This document shows, in pieces, positions 1 through 12,342 of a stretch of 64,000 bases of DNA. Position numbers and translations under genes: made by a program. Position 1 is the stretch's first letter, and each line of letters opens with the position of its first letter. This DNA is from Apus apus (taxonomy: Eukaryota > Chordata > Aves > Apodiformes > Apodidae): assembly GCF_020740795.1 (NCBI RefSeq), contig NC_067282.1:142772858-142836857 (forward strand), written 5' to 3'. The notes beneath the pieces were generated by a model, which saw only the letters and a program-made list of their open reading frames with translations, did not search any database and was not told the origin of the DNA.

Positions 1-1587
1 TTTTCACCACTGAACCTCAAAATTTTATGGGATAAAGGGAAGCATCATCACACAAGCTGCCTGCAAAATAGACCAGGATGGGACATGAGCCTTCCACTTT
101 CCCCTTTTTCTTTCGAGGGCTATAAAGCTAAGTCTTGCAAAACGCAGCATCAGAAAATATTTCCCTTTCTAAAGGCTTCTTAACCATGGCATTCAGCTTT
201 GAATGCATGCATTGGACTAGATAAGTCCAGAAGATAGCTTGCTATGCTTGTAACCAGAATGGTATCTCCCCTGGCATAGTAGGACAGTAGGACGAGCTTC
301 GAGTCCCTTGACCCCACCACTTTGACCTGCTGCTTTGGCACACAGTTTCAGGCACATGCAGCAAGTTGTCATGCTGCCAAATTCAAGCAGCCTAGAGAGA
401 CTCATGTTATTCTGAGGCACAGCTATGCCATGATTAGGCCCTCGCATCCAATACGTTTGGTTGCAGCAAGACAGGGAAAGATACTGAGCAAGCTGAAGTA
501 GCTCCAAGTATAAAGAGAAATCCCTGGTGGTGCATGGAAGTGTGCCACGTAAAACTCCTGGCCTGTCTGCAAAAGCAACTTGGTTGAACTCCTCTGTTTC
601 TCTCACCCCAGCATTAAGGTGAGCTGTTTGTCACCTATTAGCTCTTTGGTTAGTCCAAATCCTTCATACACCATGGGTTGGTGTGACAATTAGACAGACT
701 TCATTCAGTCCAAAAGTCCAGGACTTCAAGCTGAATGATGGAATTTAATGGGGCTACAATCTTCCAGCAGCAGCTGCAGCACAAAGCAAGGAACAAAGTC
801 ACAGTGCCAGCGTCTTTTACAATTGACTCTTATTTCCTAGAGATAGTTATAAAAATGTGAGCAAAGGCAAAAGTGACTGTAACGCCCATTAAAAAGAGAA
901 AAGAGAAAGAAAAAATCAAATATAGGATACTGTTCCAAATGTATTTCAGTTATATTAGTCATTACTTCTGAAGTTAAACTTTCAAACAGTTTAGAAGCCC
1001 ATGCTATTGCCATGTGAATGGAAAGTTCTCTATTACCCTAAGCGTGATAAGGGAGGAAGAAAAAGGAGATGAAAGTGCCAGAAGATTTTTTTGGTGACAT
1101 AGTTTAGCATTGTCATTGTTAACCCCTCAGTTGAGCCACATTCAGGCCTCTGATGTTCCTTATGATGAAGGCTTTGCCCAGAGGTGTCAGGTAGTCTGCT
1201 GTTTGCAGGAAAGAAGGCACTGGTACCCCCCAGGTCTCCTAACTCTTTCTGAGGAACTTACCCAGTTGTCTAACATGCACTAAAATAGCTATGGATTCAT
1301 TAAAAACCACATCACAGATATTTTCAGATTTTCATGTGGGAGTTACAAAAGCCAGAAGAAATCAGGTGCTCACCTGGTAGAGTTTGCATGTCTTGTGCTG
1401 GTGACTGGATCATTCCTTCCTGATCTGTAAGGATGACACAACTGCACTGTGACAACTCTGAGCTCATCTCCTTGAGATTTTTTTGGGCATTGCCATATTT
1501 TTGTCCTGGAAGAAGTTAGAACATAGACCATTAAATTCAGGTTTAATGTTACATTTTAAATGGACTTTCACGAGGGACCAGGGCAAT

Positions 1588-1783
1588 TTTTTTACTGTAA
1601 GAGTGACAGAGCACTGGAACAGGCTGCCCAGAGAGGTTGTGGAGTCTCCTTCGCTGGAGACATTCAAAACCCGCCTGGACGCCTTCCTGTGTGATGTGCT
1701 CTAGGTGACCCTGCTCTGGCAGGGGGGTTGGACTAGATGATCTTTCGAGGTCCCTTCCAACCCCTATGATTCTATGATTCTAT
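1588..1783 (+). repeat. CR1 retroposon 3' end
   Basis: Contains GTGACAGAGCACTGGAACAG, the GCTGCCCAGAGAGGTTGTGG block and TTGGACTAGATGATCTTTCG. It ends in the tandem ATTCTATG tail of avian CR1 LINEs. A 5'-truncated copy in plus orientation. Confidence 0.9.
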
Positions 1784-1884
1784 GAATTCCTATACGACAT
1801 GTCACCCCAGTGGAAAGCATGGATTATGGGTGACAGGCAATTTGAAGAGCAGAACCTTGAAAAATACAAATTTTAAAAATTCCT

Positions 1885-1902
1885 GGGGGGGGGGGGGGGG
1901 GG
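1885..1902 (+). repeat. Poly-G run (18 G)
   Basis: Uninterrupted run of 18 G. Such tracts can form G-quadruplexes and are often mis-sized in assemblies. Confidence 0.95.
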
Positions 1903-2966
1903 AAGTGTTGAATTAGGGGACAAAATAATTTAGGAAAGCTGTTACATTCCTATTTTACCAGGTCAGAACTCATTCTTCATAATCCTACAAAACTCAAACT
2001 CACTTTGGCATTGATTCAGGCTTCAGCATTTTATGTATCAGTCAGTTTTATTCAGCCTAGAGCTTTGAAGAGCTCTGGTTTCTCATATGTTTGGAGAAGA
2101 TCTGTATGCAAAGCTTCCAGAAAGCCTATAAAGGCATCTTGAAAACAAGTACATTCTTGAAGCTTCAGTCAAGCAGGTCAATTAATCTTTAGAAAGAAGT
2201 GGTTGTATAACTTGACTGTATCTTGGACCCTGGGCATCAAGCACTCAGTGCTGAAAGTAGCAGGGCCACTGGAGCAGAGCACTATCTTCATCCCAGGAGA
2301 CTTCACAGTACCACTTAGCACAGCTAGAAGTAAATCCAAGCACAACACTACCACCTTAAAAACACCATTTGAGAAAAGTCAGCAAAAGCCATACAAATTA
2401 CCTTTTGGAAAGGCAGAAAAGTGATGAACTACTCAGGCTTGGGAGATGGTCAATGCTAGTAACATGGCTGCTAGGCAGTCACCTCCTGATGTGGCAACGG
2501 GCAGCATCTGCAGTCCCTGTCCTGCAAGATGTGCCCTACTTCTGGCCAGCAAGGATCTGTTCATTTCATTACACATACCAGATATCCAAAGTCTACCTAC
2601 GATGCCAAGCATTTGGTTTATCTGTCCTGAAAAATTACTACACTACTTAAGGGTGCATGTCCCTTTAATACCAACCATAGCCTTATTCTTGGCCTTAAAC
2701 TGAAAATGGGATTGGTCAGGGAATTTTTTCCATTAGTCCATCTCCACTGATAGGTATTTTCTTCTGTTAAGCATGCTAAGCTGTTTCCAGGTTACTTTCT
2801 GGCCCCCTGAATTTTCCAGCCTCTTTCTTCCCTGTCATACCATCATCCTACAGTTCTAGTTCATGCTGACACTAAAGCTCAGGCCTATGTTTTTGGTTCC
2901 TCAGTAGAGTAATTTCTTTTAAAGACAGGCACCCACTGACTTCTGCTGTTCACTGGCTCTAGAGAA

Positions 2967-2979
2967 GGGGGGGGGGGGG
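2967..2979 (+). repeat. Poly-G run (13 G)
   Basis: Uninterrupted run of 13 G, about 1.1 kb from the 18-G run. Confidence 0.95.
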
Positions 2980-3294
2980 AAAGAAAATAGGTTGTTTCAA
3001 TATGTTGGCATAGAAATAGACATAGGAATCTAGTTTAATATAACCAGCCTTGAAAAACTGCCAGCCATAACAAATGCTACTACATAGCAGCAAGTCTGTG
3101 TGCTGGAGGATGCTCCAGGGAGCTATCTATTAGATTCCTATTCAAGGAAATTTTGACTGATGGTCTGATTTCTGATAGCATTTTCCTCTATCCTGCATAT
3201 AAATAGTTATGATAAGTAAACTGCTACTCTCAGCTGTAATAGACATACTTTTAGAAATTTTTTGTATGCATTTATAAATCAGTTCTTGGAGGAA

Positions 3295-3630
3295 GATGGC
3301 TTTGGACTGCTCCTAATATCTAATCTAAATCTACCGTCCTTCAGCCTGAAGCCATCACCCCTTGTCTTGCCACTCCACGCCCCTGTAAAAAGTCCCCCTC
3401 CCATTTTTCCTCTAGGCCCCTTCAGGTACTGAAAGGGCACTATGAGGTCTCCTCAGAGCTTTCTCTTCTCCAGGCTGAACAACCCCAGCTCTTTCTCTTT
3501 GTAGGAGAGGTGCTCCAGCCCTCTGATCATCTTCATGGCTCTCCTTTGACTTACTCCAGTACCTCCATGTCCTTCTTGTGTTGGGGGCCCCAGAACTGGA
3601 TACAGTACTCTAAGTGTGTTCTCACAAGAT
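3295..3630 (-). repeat. CR1 fragment, antisense
   Basis: Plus-strand text such as TTCTCCAGGCTGAACAACCC and TTGTGTTGGGGGCCCCAGAA is the complement of the CR1 3' region. It is 5'-truncated and lies outside the OVCH1 exons. Confidence 0.88.
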
Positions 3631-6600
3631 TTGGTGGGTGCATTTTTTTTTTTTCTTAATGAAAAAATATTCCTAGCATGTTCCATTACCCTGAAGGTCT
3701 TTGTCTGGAAGCATTACTACCATATTTGGCAACAAAAGGGAGTTCTTGTTCAAGCATCAAGAAAAAACCGATTATTTTCCTTATTTGAGAGCTCTGATGA
3801 TCACGCACATAGCCCTCATCTACACCCAGATAGAAGCTAAATAGGACCTCTTCCCTAGAGCATTAACCATCACCACTGGTGTGATGTAAGAGGAGGTCTA
3901 CACAGGATAGCTATTATCCATAAACTTTCTCTAGAGGCATCACTTAATTTTGAAAATATTTGGAAAACATATTGGGATATGTACAGTAGAAATCATCCAC
4001 AGGACTCTCAAAGGCTTATGGTGGATTTCTCTACTTTGTCTAGCAGGATGTCACTGTGGATAGTGACCCAGGAGAAATGCTTCTGTATAACTGGGTTATA
4101 ACATCTGTAATCACAATAAATTAAACCTATACAGAGGTAGAATAAAGGCAGATGAGGGAGGGGAAGAAATAAACAGGGGAGGGGATAATGAGAGAAGGAA
4201 TATCTTTGCAGGTCAGAGATCCTTCAGCACACCCCATAAAACCTCTTTGAGATCTAGCTTTCATGAGTTTTCCCCCCACTCATGTCCTAGTGCTTCCCAC
4301 CCCCACCTTCACATTTTGTGCCAACAAGTTCCAATTAATTCCCTTTGCTTTCACATTGTGGGTATTTCCCTTTGATGTCTCTACTCCTACCTCACAAAAC
4401 CTAGTGACTAAGCATATCTTAGTCATCTTGCTGGGACACTCATAGCTGTCTATAAAGCCATTGCATTTTGCCTCCATTATATTTTCAGTCTCATAGAGAC
4501 TGTTTAGTCTCTCCCTGCAGCAAGCCAGACCAACCACTGGATACCTATGATGCTCTTCCATACATCCAGATCCTTTTCAGAATGACTGTGTGCAGGAAGG
4601 GGAAGAATTAAATCACACACCCTCTCCCCAGTATTAAAAAAATTAGTTCCTGAGGTTTACTCAGAAGTGTGTTTAATTCTTTACACCTCATACATTGGCA
4701 CCTTGGTTTTTATTTTTCATAGCTACAAATCTGCTCTAGTGACTCTACAAAGTCTCAGTGAGAAAAGCTAAATTAAAGCCCATTGCTTGTGTACATAAAT
4801 GCATGATGGTCCTCCCTCCTGTCCCAAGGCTTCAAGACAGTGACAGTAGAGATGGATTTTCTTTACATATAAAAATGTTTCTATGCTACACAGCTTGTAC
4901 AGCAGACAAGAAAGTTGCATTTGACTTGCCCTTTCAAATACTTGTAGGAGTGTGCTACTGCCCTGCCTCTTCTCTCTTCCACCTTTTTTCCCCCTACGAT
5001 GTGTACAGAGCCTTTAAAACAGAAAGCAAAAAGTATTTCCTCCCTGCATTTGAAATACCCCAGTGGAGTAATCTTGATGTGCTTCTGCTCCCTGCCACAC
5101 TGCACTTCAACTAGATTTTACTTAACTGCACAGTGTGCAGCACATGAGCAAACCACACATGTGGACATACAGGTCTCCAGAAACTTAACTTTTAGGTAAA
5201 GAGCATTAAAGCTCTCACTTGCATTTTATTTTAGCTTTATTTTAATTCTAGTCTTTGTCTAGAATAGTGTCCCACTGACAAATCACATCACAGCAGGGTC
5301 CCAGTGAGGAAGACCATAGCCCTTTGCACAAAAGATAATATTTTTTCTGGTATTAAGAGCCACAGTCCTGTTTCACAGATGCTAATGCTTCAGTGTCATC
5401 CATTCCACCTCCAAGAGGCAAATAACAAGTGCTGTCATTGCATCCACCTCATTGTCTCAGAGCAGATGGAAGAAGGGGGGTTGACTTGGAATAAGAAGCT
5501 GCCAATACAGGAGGTCACAAGTCACTTATATAGACAAGTGTCCATAAGGGTTTGCCCAAATACCACAAGTAGCTTCTTAGTGTACTAAGAGGGCTGTTCT
5601 CCTGCCTGGTGGATGCAGCACACTGACACAGGGATAAAGGTCTTCAGCCTGGGCTCTGAAGCTTAACTGAAGGTTGCCACACATGGGCAGCTGTGCAACT
5701 GGGGCTGGAAACCTTTTGATGAAGCTGGCCCAAGTGAAAGTGAGAAATTTCTAAGACTGATTCTGCTGGGAGGTTTGTTGTTCCCTAGTGCTTTTCGTCC
5801 TTGCTGGCTTTCTTCATAAATTCCAAACTCCTCTTGGCAGTTCAGTTATTATACTATTGACAAGTGCTTTACTTTAATTTTTGCCATGCCCTTCAGAGGC
5901 AGTCAGAGTATCCAAGAGTACTCTGTGCTTCCCATGTACCCTGACAAGGAAGTTGCAGAGATAAACCCCTGGGGCTCTTCTAACTCCACTTCTGACACAC
6001 ATTCTACGCATAAATGTGCACTTCAGTGATAAAAGCATTAAGACAGTAAGAGCTTTCTACAAAACCTGTCAGTTCTGCCCATGATTGAAAATAGTCTAGC
6101 AGGTCAATAAAGTTAGTGGGAAGTGGTTTTCAGTTCTCCCAAAGCTGTTCTCCTGCTTCAGTTTTACTGGTCTTGCTGGAAATCTGAATACCCTGGTATA
6201 GCCAGCAAGAGCACAGCAACTGCAGGCCAAAATGAATGGATCTGATAAAAACCTTAATCTTACATAGGGCAGGGATGTTATACATATACATACATTATAT
6301 ATAAAATATGTTTCAAACCCATTCCCATCAGTTGGATCATTTCTTAGGCTCCAGCACACAGGTTAGTACAGGCCTGCAGGAGTTTAGTGTGCATGGTCAC
6401 TCTCATCACCTTCAGCCTCAGAGAGCCAGGCAGCATCACTAAGTGAGCTGCCAGGCCTTGGAGGGAAGCAGGCTTGCTTGCAAATTTGCTCCGGACCAGT
6501 GCCTGGAAAACAGATACCAGGTTGGTCAAACATCTGGGCTAACAGGCCTACCAACCTTAAATGCTCACTCACTGCTGAGGAAGTGTAATATTTTTAATAT

Positions 6601-7914
6601 TTTTTTAAATTTACCTTGTGATCAGCCCTGAACAAGAGTTATGAAACATTATGCTTTTGACTGAGCACGCTGGTTCTCCAGAAACACAGCAGGATGCAAC
6701 CTGTAGGTGCATGTACACACAGTGCAGTCAGATTCAACACTTGTTAAATAAGAGACCAGGTCAACAGGGAAATATTTGGAAGCATCTGAGTGCTATAACA
6801 GAGCAGGAGGAGAGAAAACAAGATCACTAAGGAGAACTGCATGTCCCTTTAATACCAACCATAGCATGGTTGTTTGCTTCCTAAGGCAGCAATTTTTGAA
6901 GTCATACCCTCTGTAGAGCACCTGAAGTTCTGTTTAAGTGTGCTCCCTCCCACGCCAAAGCTTATGAGCTTTCTGCTTACATTGGATGCTGACACCACAC
7001 CACATCTCTGTGTACCTGCACAGGATGCTGAGAGCTCAGAGGGGAGAGCTGAGCCCTTCAACTGAGTAGAAATCTTTCAAATCCAGAAGGGAGATGAGTG
7101 TTTTACCTCCTGAGGAAGGCACCATAGCAGCAGCTGCTGTCAGAGAGCACACAGGGGAGCACGGTGCGACTCAGCCTATGGTGGGAGAGAGCTCGGTCAG
7201 GCTAAGTTATTGGGAGGGTACCTTACCTCCAGAAGAACTAGGCTTAAAAATAACCAAACAACCCAACAGCTCTTCCAGGACAGTTTCTATTGAAGAGCAA
7301 TGAGTTTATCACACAGCACAAGACAAGGGGTCCTGCAGGTACTCAGCACTGCTGGAGGATGGGTCCCTGTGCTTGCATCGGTGGACAGAAGAGAACAGCA
7401 GGCGGTGCAGTGGGACTGCAGCAGTTTGGAAGTGGGTAAAGCCCCACAGGCTGAACAACAACAGTTTGTCTCTATGTTAATTTTTAAAATAGTTTTCTGC
7501 ATTCAGGATTACACCCCGATGTAGGTCATTGAAGCACTGTGCACTTAGCCTGACTTGGAGCTCACCCAGCAATGAGTTGCTGAGACCAGCCTGTCCCAGT
7601 GCAGGCAAGAGGCTCGTGTTTCCAGCCCCTGCTAACCAGCCCTGGAGCTGCTGTGCTAATTATGCCCCCGCAGTCACTGGCTGTGCTGCACTTTCTCAGA
7701 GAGAAAGGAACCCCACCTCCTGGTGCTTATCACTTTGGGAGACCTATTTTTATCTCAGTGGTGTGATGTCTTAGAGCACCAGCAAGGATGCCGGTGGGAA
7801 GATGAGGAAAGCACACGCTCCATGCCAGCACCCTGGCTACAGCACAAGTCTGTGAGCAGAGCTGGTAGCATATCCCCTCCTGAACAGATTGCTCTTTAAA
7901 GCTGTGATCAACAG

Positions 7915-8005
7915 CATTCCCCAGTTTGTTGCCAGAGCTAGTGACACCCAGTAACACCCAGGTGTACTTCAGACCTTTCATCAGTCTTCCTCCAACACTG
8001 TCACA
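7915..8005 (-). pseudogene. OVCH1: OVCH1 tentative remnant: protease 2 catalytic-Ser exon
   Basis: The reverse strand reads CDSVGGRLMKGLKYTWVLLG and then VTSSGNKLGN. This resembles GDSGGPL followed by WVLxGVxSWG, with one extra residue inside the Ser motif and Trp changed to Ser. Order and orientation are right for the exon after 10400. No clear acceptor with the expected GGT start is present. A similar-looking chance match was rejected at 21.9 kb, so confidence is limited. Confidence 0.4.
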
Positions 8006-10399
8006 GATGTGAAAATACATTTAAAGCTTAGTAGGCAGGAGGAGGCACAACAGTAGGACAAGTACCTTTGGCCTGAGAAACTCAATATAAAACATGGAAG
8101 ATAAAAAAATAAAACAAGACCTCATTCCAAGGATGGTAATGGAGAGACAGAGCAGATTAATCAACATACCCAAGCACACAGAAACCCAGAGCATCAGTGG
8201 TAATGGACCCCTGACTCCTCAACACAAGCCCACTGCTTCTAGCTACAACAGAGACTTTCTTCCCTTGGCTCTATTCCCCAGCTTCCCTCACTCCCCCTTC
8301 CCTGCACATCCACACACACACTCTTCTCAGATAAAAATCCATCTGTGTCCATTTGCACCATGATGTTAGGAGACTCATACTTGTTACTAGGCTCTATGCA
8401 GAGCTGCTCCCAAACTGAACCACCTCCTGCAAGCCAAGCACTGCAGCCTCTGGCACAGGACAGCTGCGCACCATTCTGGGATCGCCCTTCCCGCCCACCC
8501 CCCCTTAGCTTTCTGGGCAGCTTCCCTGGCTGCTCCTGTGCTGGGGTCTCCAGTGCACTGCCACGTCCCTGCAGCTCAGCTCTGCTCAGCATCTGAGGAG
8601 ACAGAGGCACAGCATTGCTTGAAGACAGTTTAATACAAAACTCAGGAGCAGTCAGCACAGCCAAGCAATTCCCACAACAGAAAGGTGATCATCTGGAAAT
8701 CAGATAAAGGAGCCAATAGTCAGTATCTGGCTCAAAGAGCCTTCAGGCTCAGGACTTTGAACCTTTTGTATGAAGCCATATGTAAAAGCTGTATGTAAAG
8801 CCATAGCCTCAGTCTCTGCAAAAGATTTACAGCTACAGAGCTGAGCAATTCCCTGCATAAACTGCCTGACCTACAGTAAATCCATGAAAACCAGTACAGC
8901 CCTCACAGAACCAGAGGTTAGCAGCCAGTTGTGTCAAATCCAAGAATATTAAAGTTCTCCAGCCAGCTCTCAACTTATCTGTAATGATAGTCTGGCTACC
9001 ATACAAGTGATGACTTATTTTCTTAACTGGTTTTAGTTTAGAAGAAAGGTCTCCCTCAGTCAGCACCTGTACTAACATTTCTGTTAAGTCAGTGTGGGAC
9101 TATGAATGACACCACGAGGGAGAAAGACCAGCAGCTGCAGCACAAAGCAGGAGAGTCCAAATGCTCATCTGACCTGAGAGTGAAGCATTACCCCAAACAT
9201 GCTCTTTTCTTTAATATATACTTTAATTTCCTGCTCATAACTGCGGCATATTTTATTCAGAATACAGAAAAAAAAAATGATTAAATGTATTCCTGTTAGC
9301 AGAAGTCCTCCATTTTCTGCTGGTAGCAAGACAATAAAATATAGGACAGGCAGAAACATGAAAACTCTGTCCAGGATTAGGTCTTCCCCTCTTTCTCAAG
9401 AAATGCTGTAGAGGACAATCACAGCTATTCACTAGACAGAGTTTTCCATACTTGGCTGTATGTGTGCACATGCAGGGAAGGAAGCAAGATAAAGCTTTGG
9501 AAGATAAACGCTTAGCATCAGCAGTTTCCCAGTGCAACTACTTTGAGCCTAAGCCCCAAGTGAAACATTTCTCTAGAATGACAAATAAGTTTAATTATAA
9601 CATGGAAAAGAGACCTAAAGATATCTGGTGGCTCTTTGAAATTTCTCAAATCCCAGCAAATTAAACAAGCTGTAGAGGTGGACTTCTCCATTTGCCAATG
9701 AAAATATAAATCCAAATTCACCTTGACCCGAGTAGCCTCAGCAGGAAAGAAACTTCTGGGAAATGAGAGAGAGCTGGTGCAGGGAAGCAGGATGACTGGC
9801 GCAACTCAGCCCACACCTGGAACGAGGGGACTGATTTAAAGGCTTATCAGCATGAAGACTGGGCACAGGCTTCAGACAAAATATGATTGAATAGAGCTCT
9901 TTAGTGTTACATATAATTTATTAGTCTGCCATAAGACTGCAGTATTGAGCAGAACCCGCAGTTTAGCTTGACAGTGCCTCAGTCAGAATTACTTTGCCTT
10001 TTATTTACTTAGCTGTTCTTACCTGCTTGCCTCATGGTTTCAGGGAGATTAGTTAGTACTTGAACAGTGTTCTGAGTACAAGAGCTTTATAAAAACGATA
10101 GATGTCATCATAGCTCATCTTGACAAAAGAGTGCCATTAAAGAGTTCCAAGCAAGTTGCAATAGGAAGTGTTCCACTGGGACAAGAGATGGTGCTTGGGA
10201 AGTGCAAGGGGAGAACTGACTGCATCTAATGCTCTTATAAATACTGTTCACTCCAGGGACAGCAAGTTGTGGGAGCTTTTAAATGTCATGTTCTTCATGT
10301 TTTTCTCCCCTCCGTTCTCTCCAGTCTCTTGCCCTAGATGATCCACAGACATCCATACGCAGACACTTTCAAGAGCACTGACCTTTAGCTTTACCTCAC
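8006..10399. other. OVCH1 intron or 3' remains; nothing recognised
   Basis: Lies between the last confident OVCH1 exon and the tentative Ser-exon remnant. Open frames here have no family resemblance and no matching splice sites. Confidence 0.6.
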
Positions 10400-10528
10400 C
10401 TGACAAGAGTCCTGGCCTCCCACAGAAAAAAAGGCAGTGCAAAGCATCCTGGCTGTGATGCCTCCAGGGTGACTGAAGTAGTAATTTCTCTCACAGATTC
10501 CATTCTCAAGTACTGGTGCTTTTGTCTG
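10400..10528 (-). pseudogene. OVCH1: OVCH1 exon: protease 2 exon before the Ser exon
   Basis: Acceptor ATTGCAG and donor CAG|GTGAGG flank an open frame reading TKAPVLENGICERNYYFSHP then GGITARMLCTAFFSVGGQDS and CQ. VLE..(V/I)CE..YY..HPGGIT..M(I/L)C and DSCQ match the second protease of ovochymase-1. The usual CAGF is CTAFF. The acceptor could alternatively lie 3 bp further in. Confidence 0.9.
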
Positions 10529-10634
10529 CTGCAATCATCTAGCTCAGCTCCCATCTGCTTGGGAAATAAATTCAAGGTTAGTTCTGGGCAGAATAATAAA
10601 ATATGAGATGGAAATGTAAGTTCTGCTCATAATA

Positions 10635-10860
10635 GGCAGACATGCAAAATCAGAAGAGCCACCTTCTTCGATGATCTCCCATCCAGACACAGTGCAGAGG
10701 GAAGAGGAGGACAGCGTCTCTGTGCTGGTGGACACACACACACTGGCCTCACAGCAGCGTTGTATTCCAGAGAGATGTCTAGCTGCACTGGGGCTATGCT
10801 GGAGTCCTAGCTCAGCATGTCAAAATGGGGATGTACCAGGATGGTCTTCACCTCTCCCAG
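10635..10860 (-). pseudogene. OVCH1: OVCH1 exon: protease 2 catalytic-Asp region, stop and frameshift
   Basis: Acceptor GGTCACAG opens LGEVKTILVHPHFDMLS, stop (TAG 10809-10807), DSSIAPVQLDISLEYNAAVR and PVCV. Two bases out of frame it then continues STSTETLSSSSLCTVSGWEI and IEEGGSS. IxVHxxF, S-Y-D-S-D-I-A-L and RPVCLP are the expected motifs. The Tyr codon is now TAG, the catalytic Asp reads Ser (DSSIAP), and GWG reads GWE. The frame slips within an (AC)6 run on the plus strand (10732-10743). The 3' boundary is unclear. Confidence 0.88.
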
Positions 10861-10935
10861 CTGTGACCAGGATGGAGGAATCAGGGCAGAGAAGGAACAA
10901 GTTGCCCTCTAAGTGCATCCAGAAAGCATACTTCA

Positions 10936-11142
10936 CAGAATCATAGAACCACCAAGGCTGGAAAAGACCTTTAAGATCATCAAGTCCAGCCTATGACCTA
11001 ACACCACCACACTGGCTAGACCATGGCACTAAGTGCCACATCCAGCCTTTCCTTGAACACATCCAGGGACGGTGCCTCCACTACTTCTCTGGGCAGTCCA
11101 TTCCAATGTCTAATCACCTTCTCTGAAAGAAAGTGCTTGTAA
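10936..11142 (-). repeat. CR1 fragment in an OVCH1 intron, antisense
   Basis: Starts TCACAGAATCATAGAACCAC and continues with the GGCTGGAAAAGACCT block, the complement of a CR1 tail. It lies between the OVCH1 exons at 10860 and 11698. Confidence 0.88.
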
Positions 11143-11697
11143 AGGAAGAAGGCAAAAATCCCACAACGACCAAGCTCAAAATAAGTCATGAAAAGAATCT
11201 TTTGAGAAGATTGCTAGGATGGATTACATAGATCTGTAGAGTCTAGAGTGAAGGCTGACTGCTTTGTTGTGAAAACACAAGCCACTAAGGTTTTGCAGAA
11301 GACTAGTGTGAGTCACTTGTGCTTCTTTTCCAAATGTTTTTCTTCCTCCTCCCCATCAGGAAGAAAAAGAATCAGCAAGTTTTTTTTTGCAGACAGATAT
11401 ACTGCTCATCACCAAGAGAGTAAGATGCTGAGGACAGTCAGTCATCTCTGTTAAAGACTTTTTTACTGCTAGTAATAAGAACTACTAGATATAAAACATA
11501 CTTCTATAAACTGCAAGTTGGCTGAATGAGGCCAGAGTGACTAGATTTCTTTTCTCATTCCTCAATCTGTGCCACTTACCAGTCGCTTTGCCTTGCTGTC
11601 AACACTGTTTTATCGGTGCATATAGATCTGTTTTGAGAAATATTGGAGGGTCAAATTCATCAAAGTCAACATTTTTATGGTATTGCTTGGTTTTCAC

Positions 11698-11766
11698 CTG
11701 TTCTCTTGACTCTCTCAGGTCTCTGTCACAGTCTCCTACTGTCACAGTCCAGTGCAAGGGTTTATT
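11698..11766 (-). pseudogene. OVCH1: OVCH1 exon: protease 2 (GDCDRDL segment)
   Basis: It reads NKPLHWTVTVGDCDRDLRES then REQ|GTGAAA. It corresponds to the GDHD/GEYN strand after the catalytic His, with an intron after Glu-Gln. The donor is good. No AG acceptor lies at the expected 5' edge, where the sequence is TACAATTCT, so the upstream boundary is uncertain and the acceptor may be lost. Confidence 0.8.
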
Positions 11767-12178
11767 AGAATTGTATAATGAAAGCAAACATTTTGGGGCT
11801 ACTTAAAGCCAGCCATACAGCTTCCTTATTCAGCAGTCATCCATCCCTTCTGGCTCTTCTCTAATTAGCCACTTATTCCCAGGACTGCTGAGCAAGAGCT
11901 TCTCATTACAACACATATGTTGCATCAGTTCTGGTTTTGCTACAGCTCAGATAGTCCAATTAACTTTAATGGATCTCCTACAAGCAAGACCAAACTGTTG
12001 CCGTTTCTAAAATCAGTAAGGATGGAGGAAGTGCAGAAGAAATGTTTTGCAGAGGACATAAAGATGTGAATATAATTTGTAGCTCTCCAGCTGTTTGCAC
12101 CCCAGCCTGGAGGAGCAGGTGGAGTGCACAGCATGGGGAGAGGAGCAGAGGTGGCCTGGGGACCTGGGCTGGACACAC

Positions 12179-12342
12179 TGGCAGCTGGACACAGTGAGCA
12201 GTTGTCAACAGCCATGGAGGGCTGATGACAGCCCCATCACACTGGTAGTCTTCAAGAAGCTTCATGGTGATATGCCATGGCCAACATTGAAGACAGGCCT
12301 CTTCAGCCCTACTAACACACTTGAATAGCCTCTTGAGAGTAA
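12179..12342 (-). pseudogene. OVCH1: OVCH1 exon: protease 2 activation region and catalytic His
   Basis: From acceptor TTCACCCAG the frame reads CVSRAEEACLQCWPWHITMK then LLEDYQCDGAVISPPWLLTT and AHCVQL. CWPW, DYQC and TTAHC place it as the second S1 domain with its catalytic His. The activation motif expected just before EEA, an I/V-V-G-G, reads V-S-R-A. Cys-Gly-Gly is Cys-Asp-Gly and PWQ is PWH. The donor is probably CCA|GTGTGT. The frame is open. Confidence 0.85.

Larger units (their letters stand above)
1..7914. other. 3' flank of OVCH1; no gene recognised
   Basis: Apart from the two CR1 fragments and two G-runs, no exon-like pattern was recognised. Any downstream OVCH1 exons (a C-terminal CUB domain occurs in relatives) would fall here; none could be supported by eye. 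A 28-bp perfect repeat links 2654-2681 and 6838-6865. Confidence 0.6.

Noticed and set aside
1483..1704. Plus-strand frame with [22 protein letters not shown]
   Set aside because: This is the reverse-transcriptase-end reading frame of a truncated CR1 element, not a host gene.
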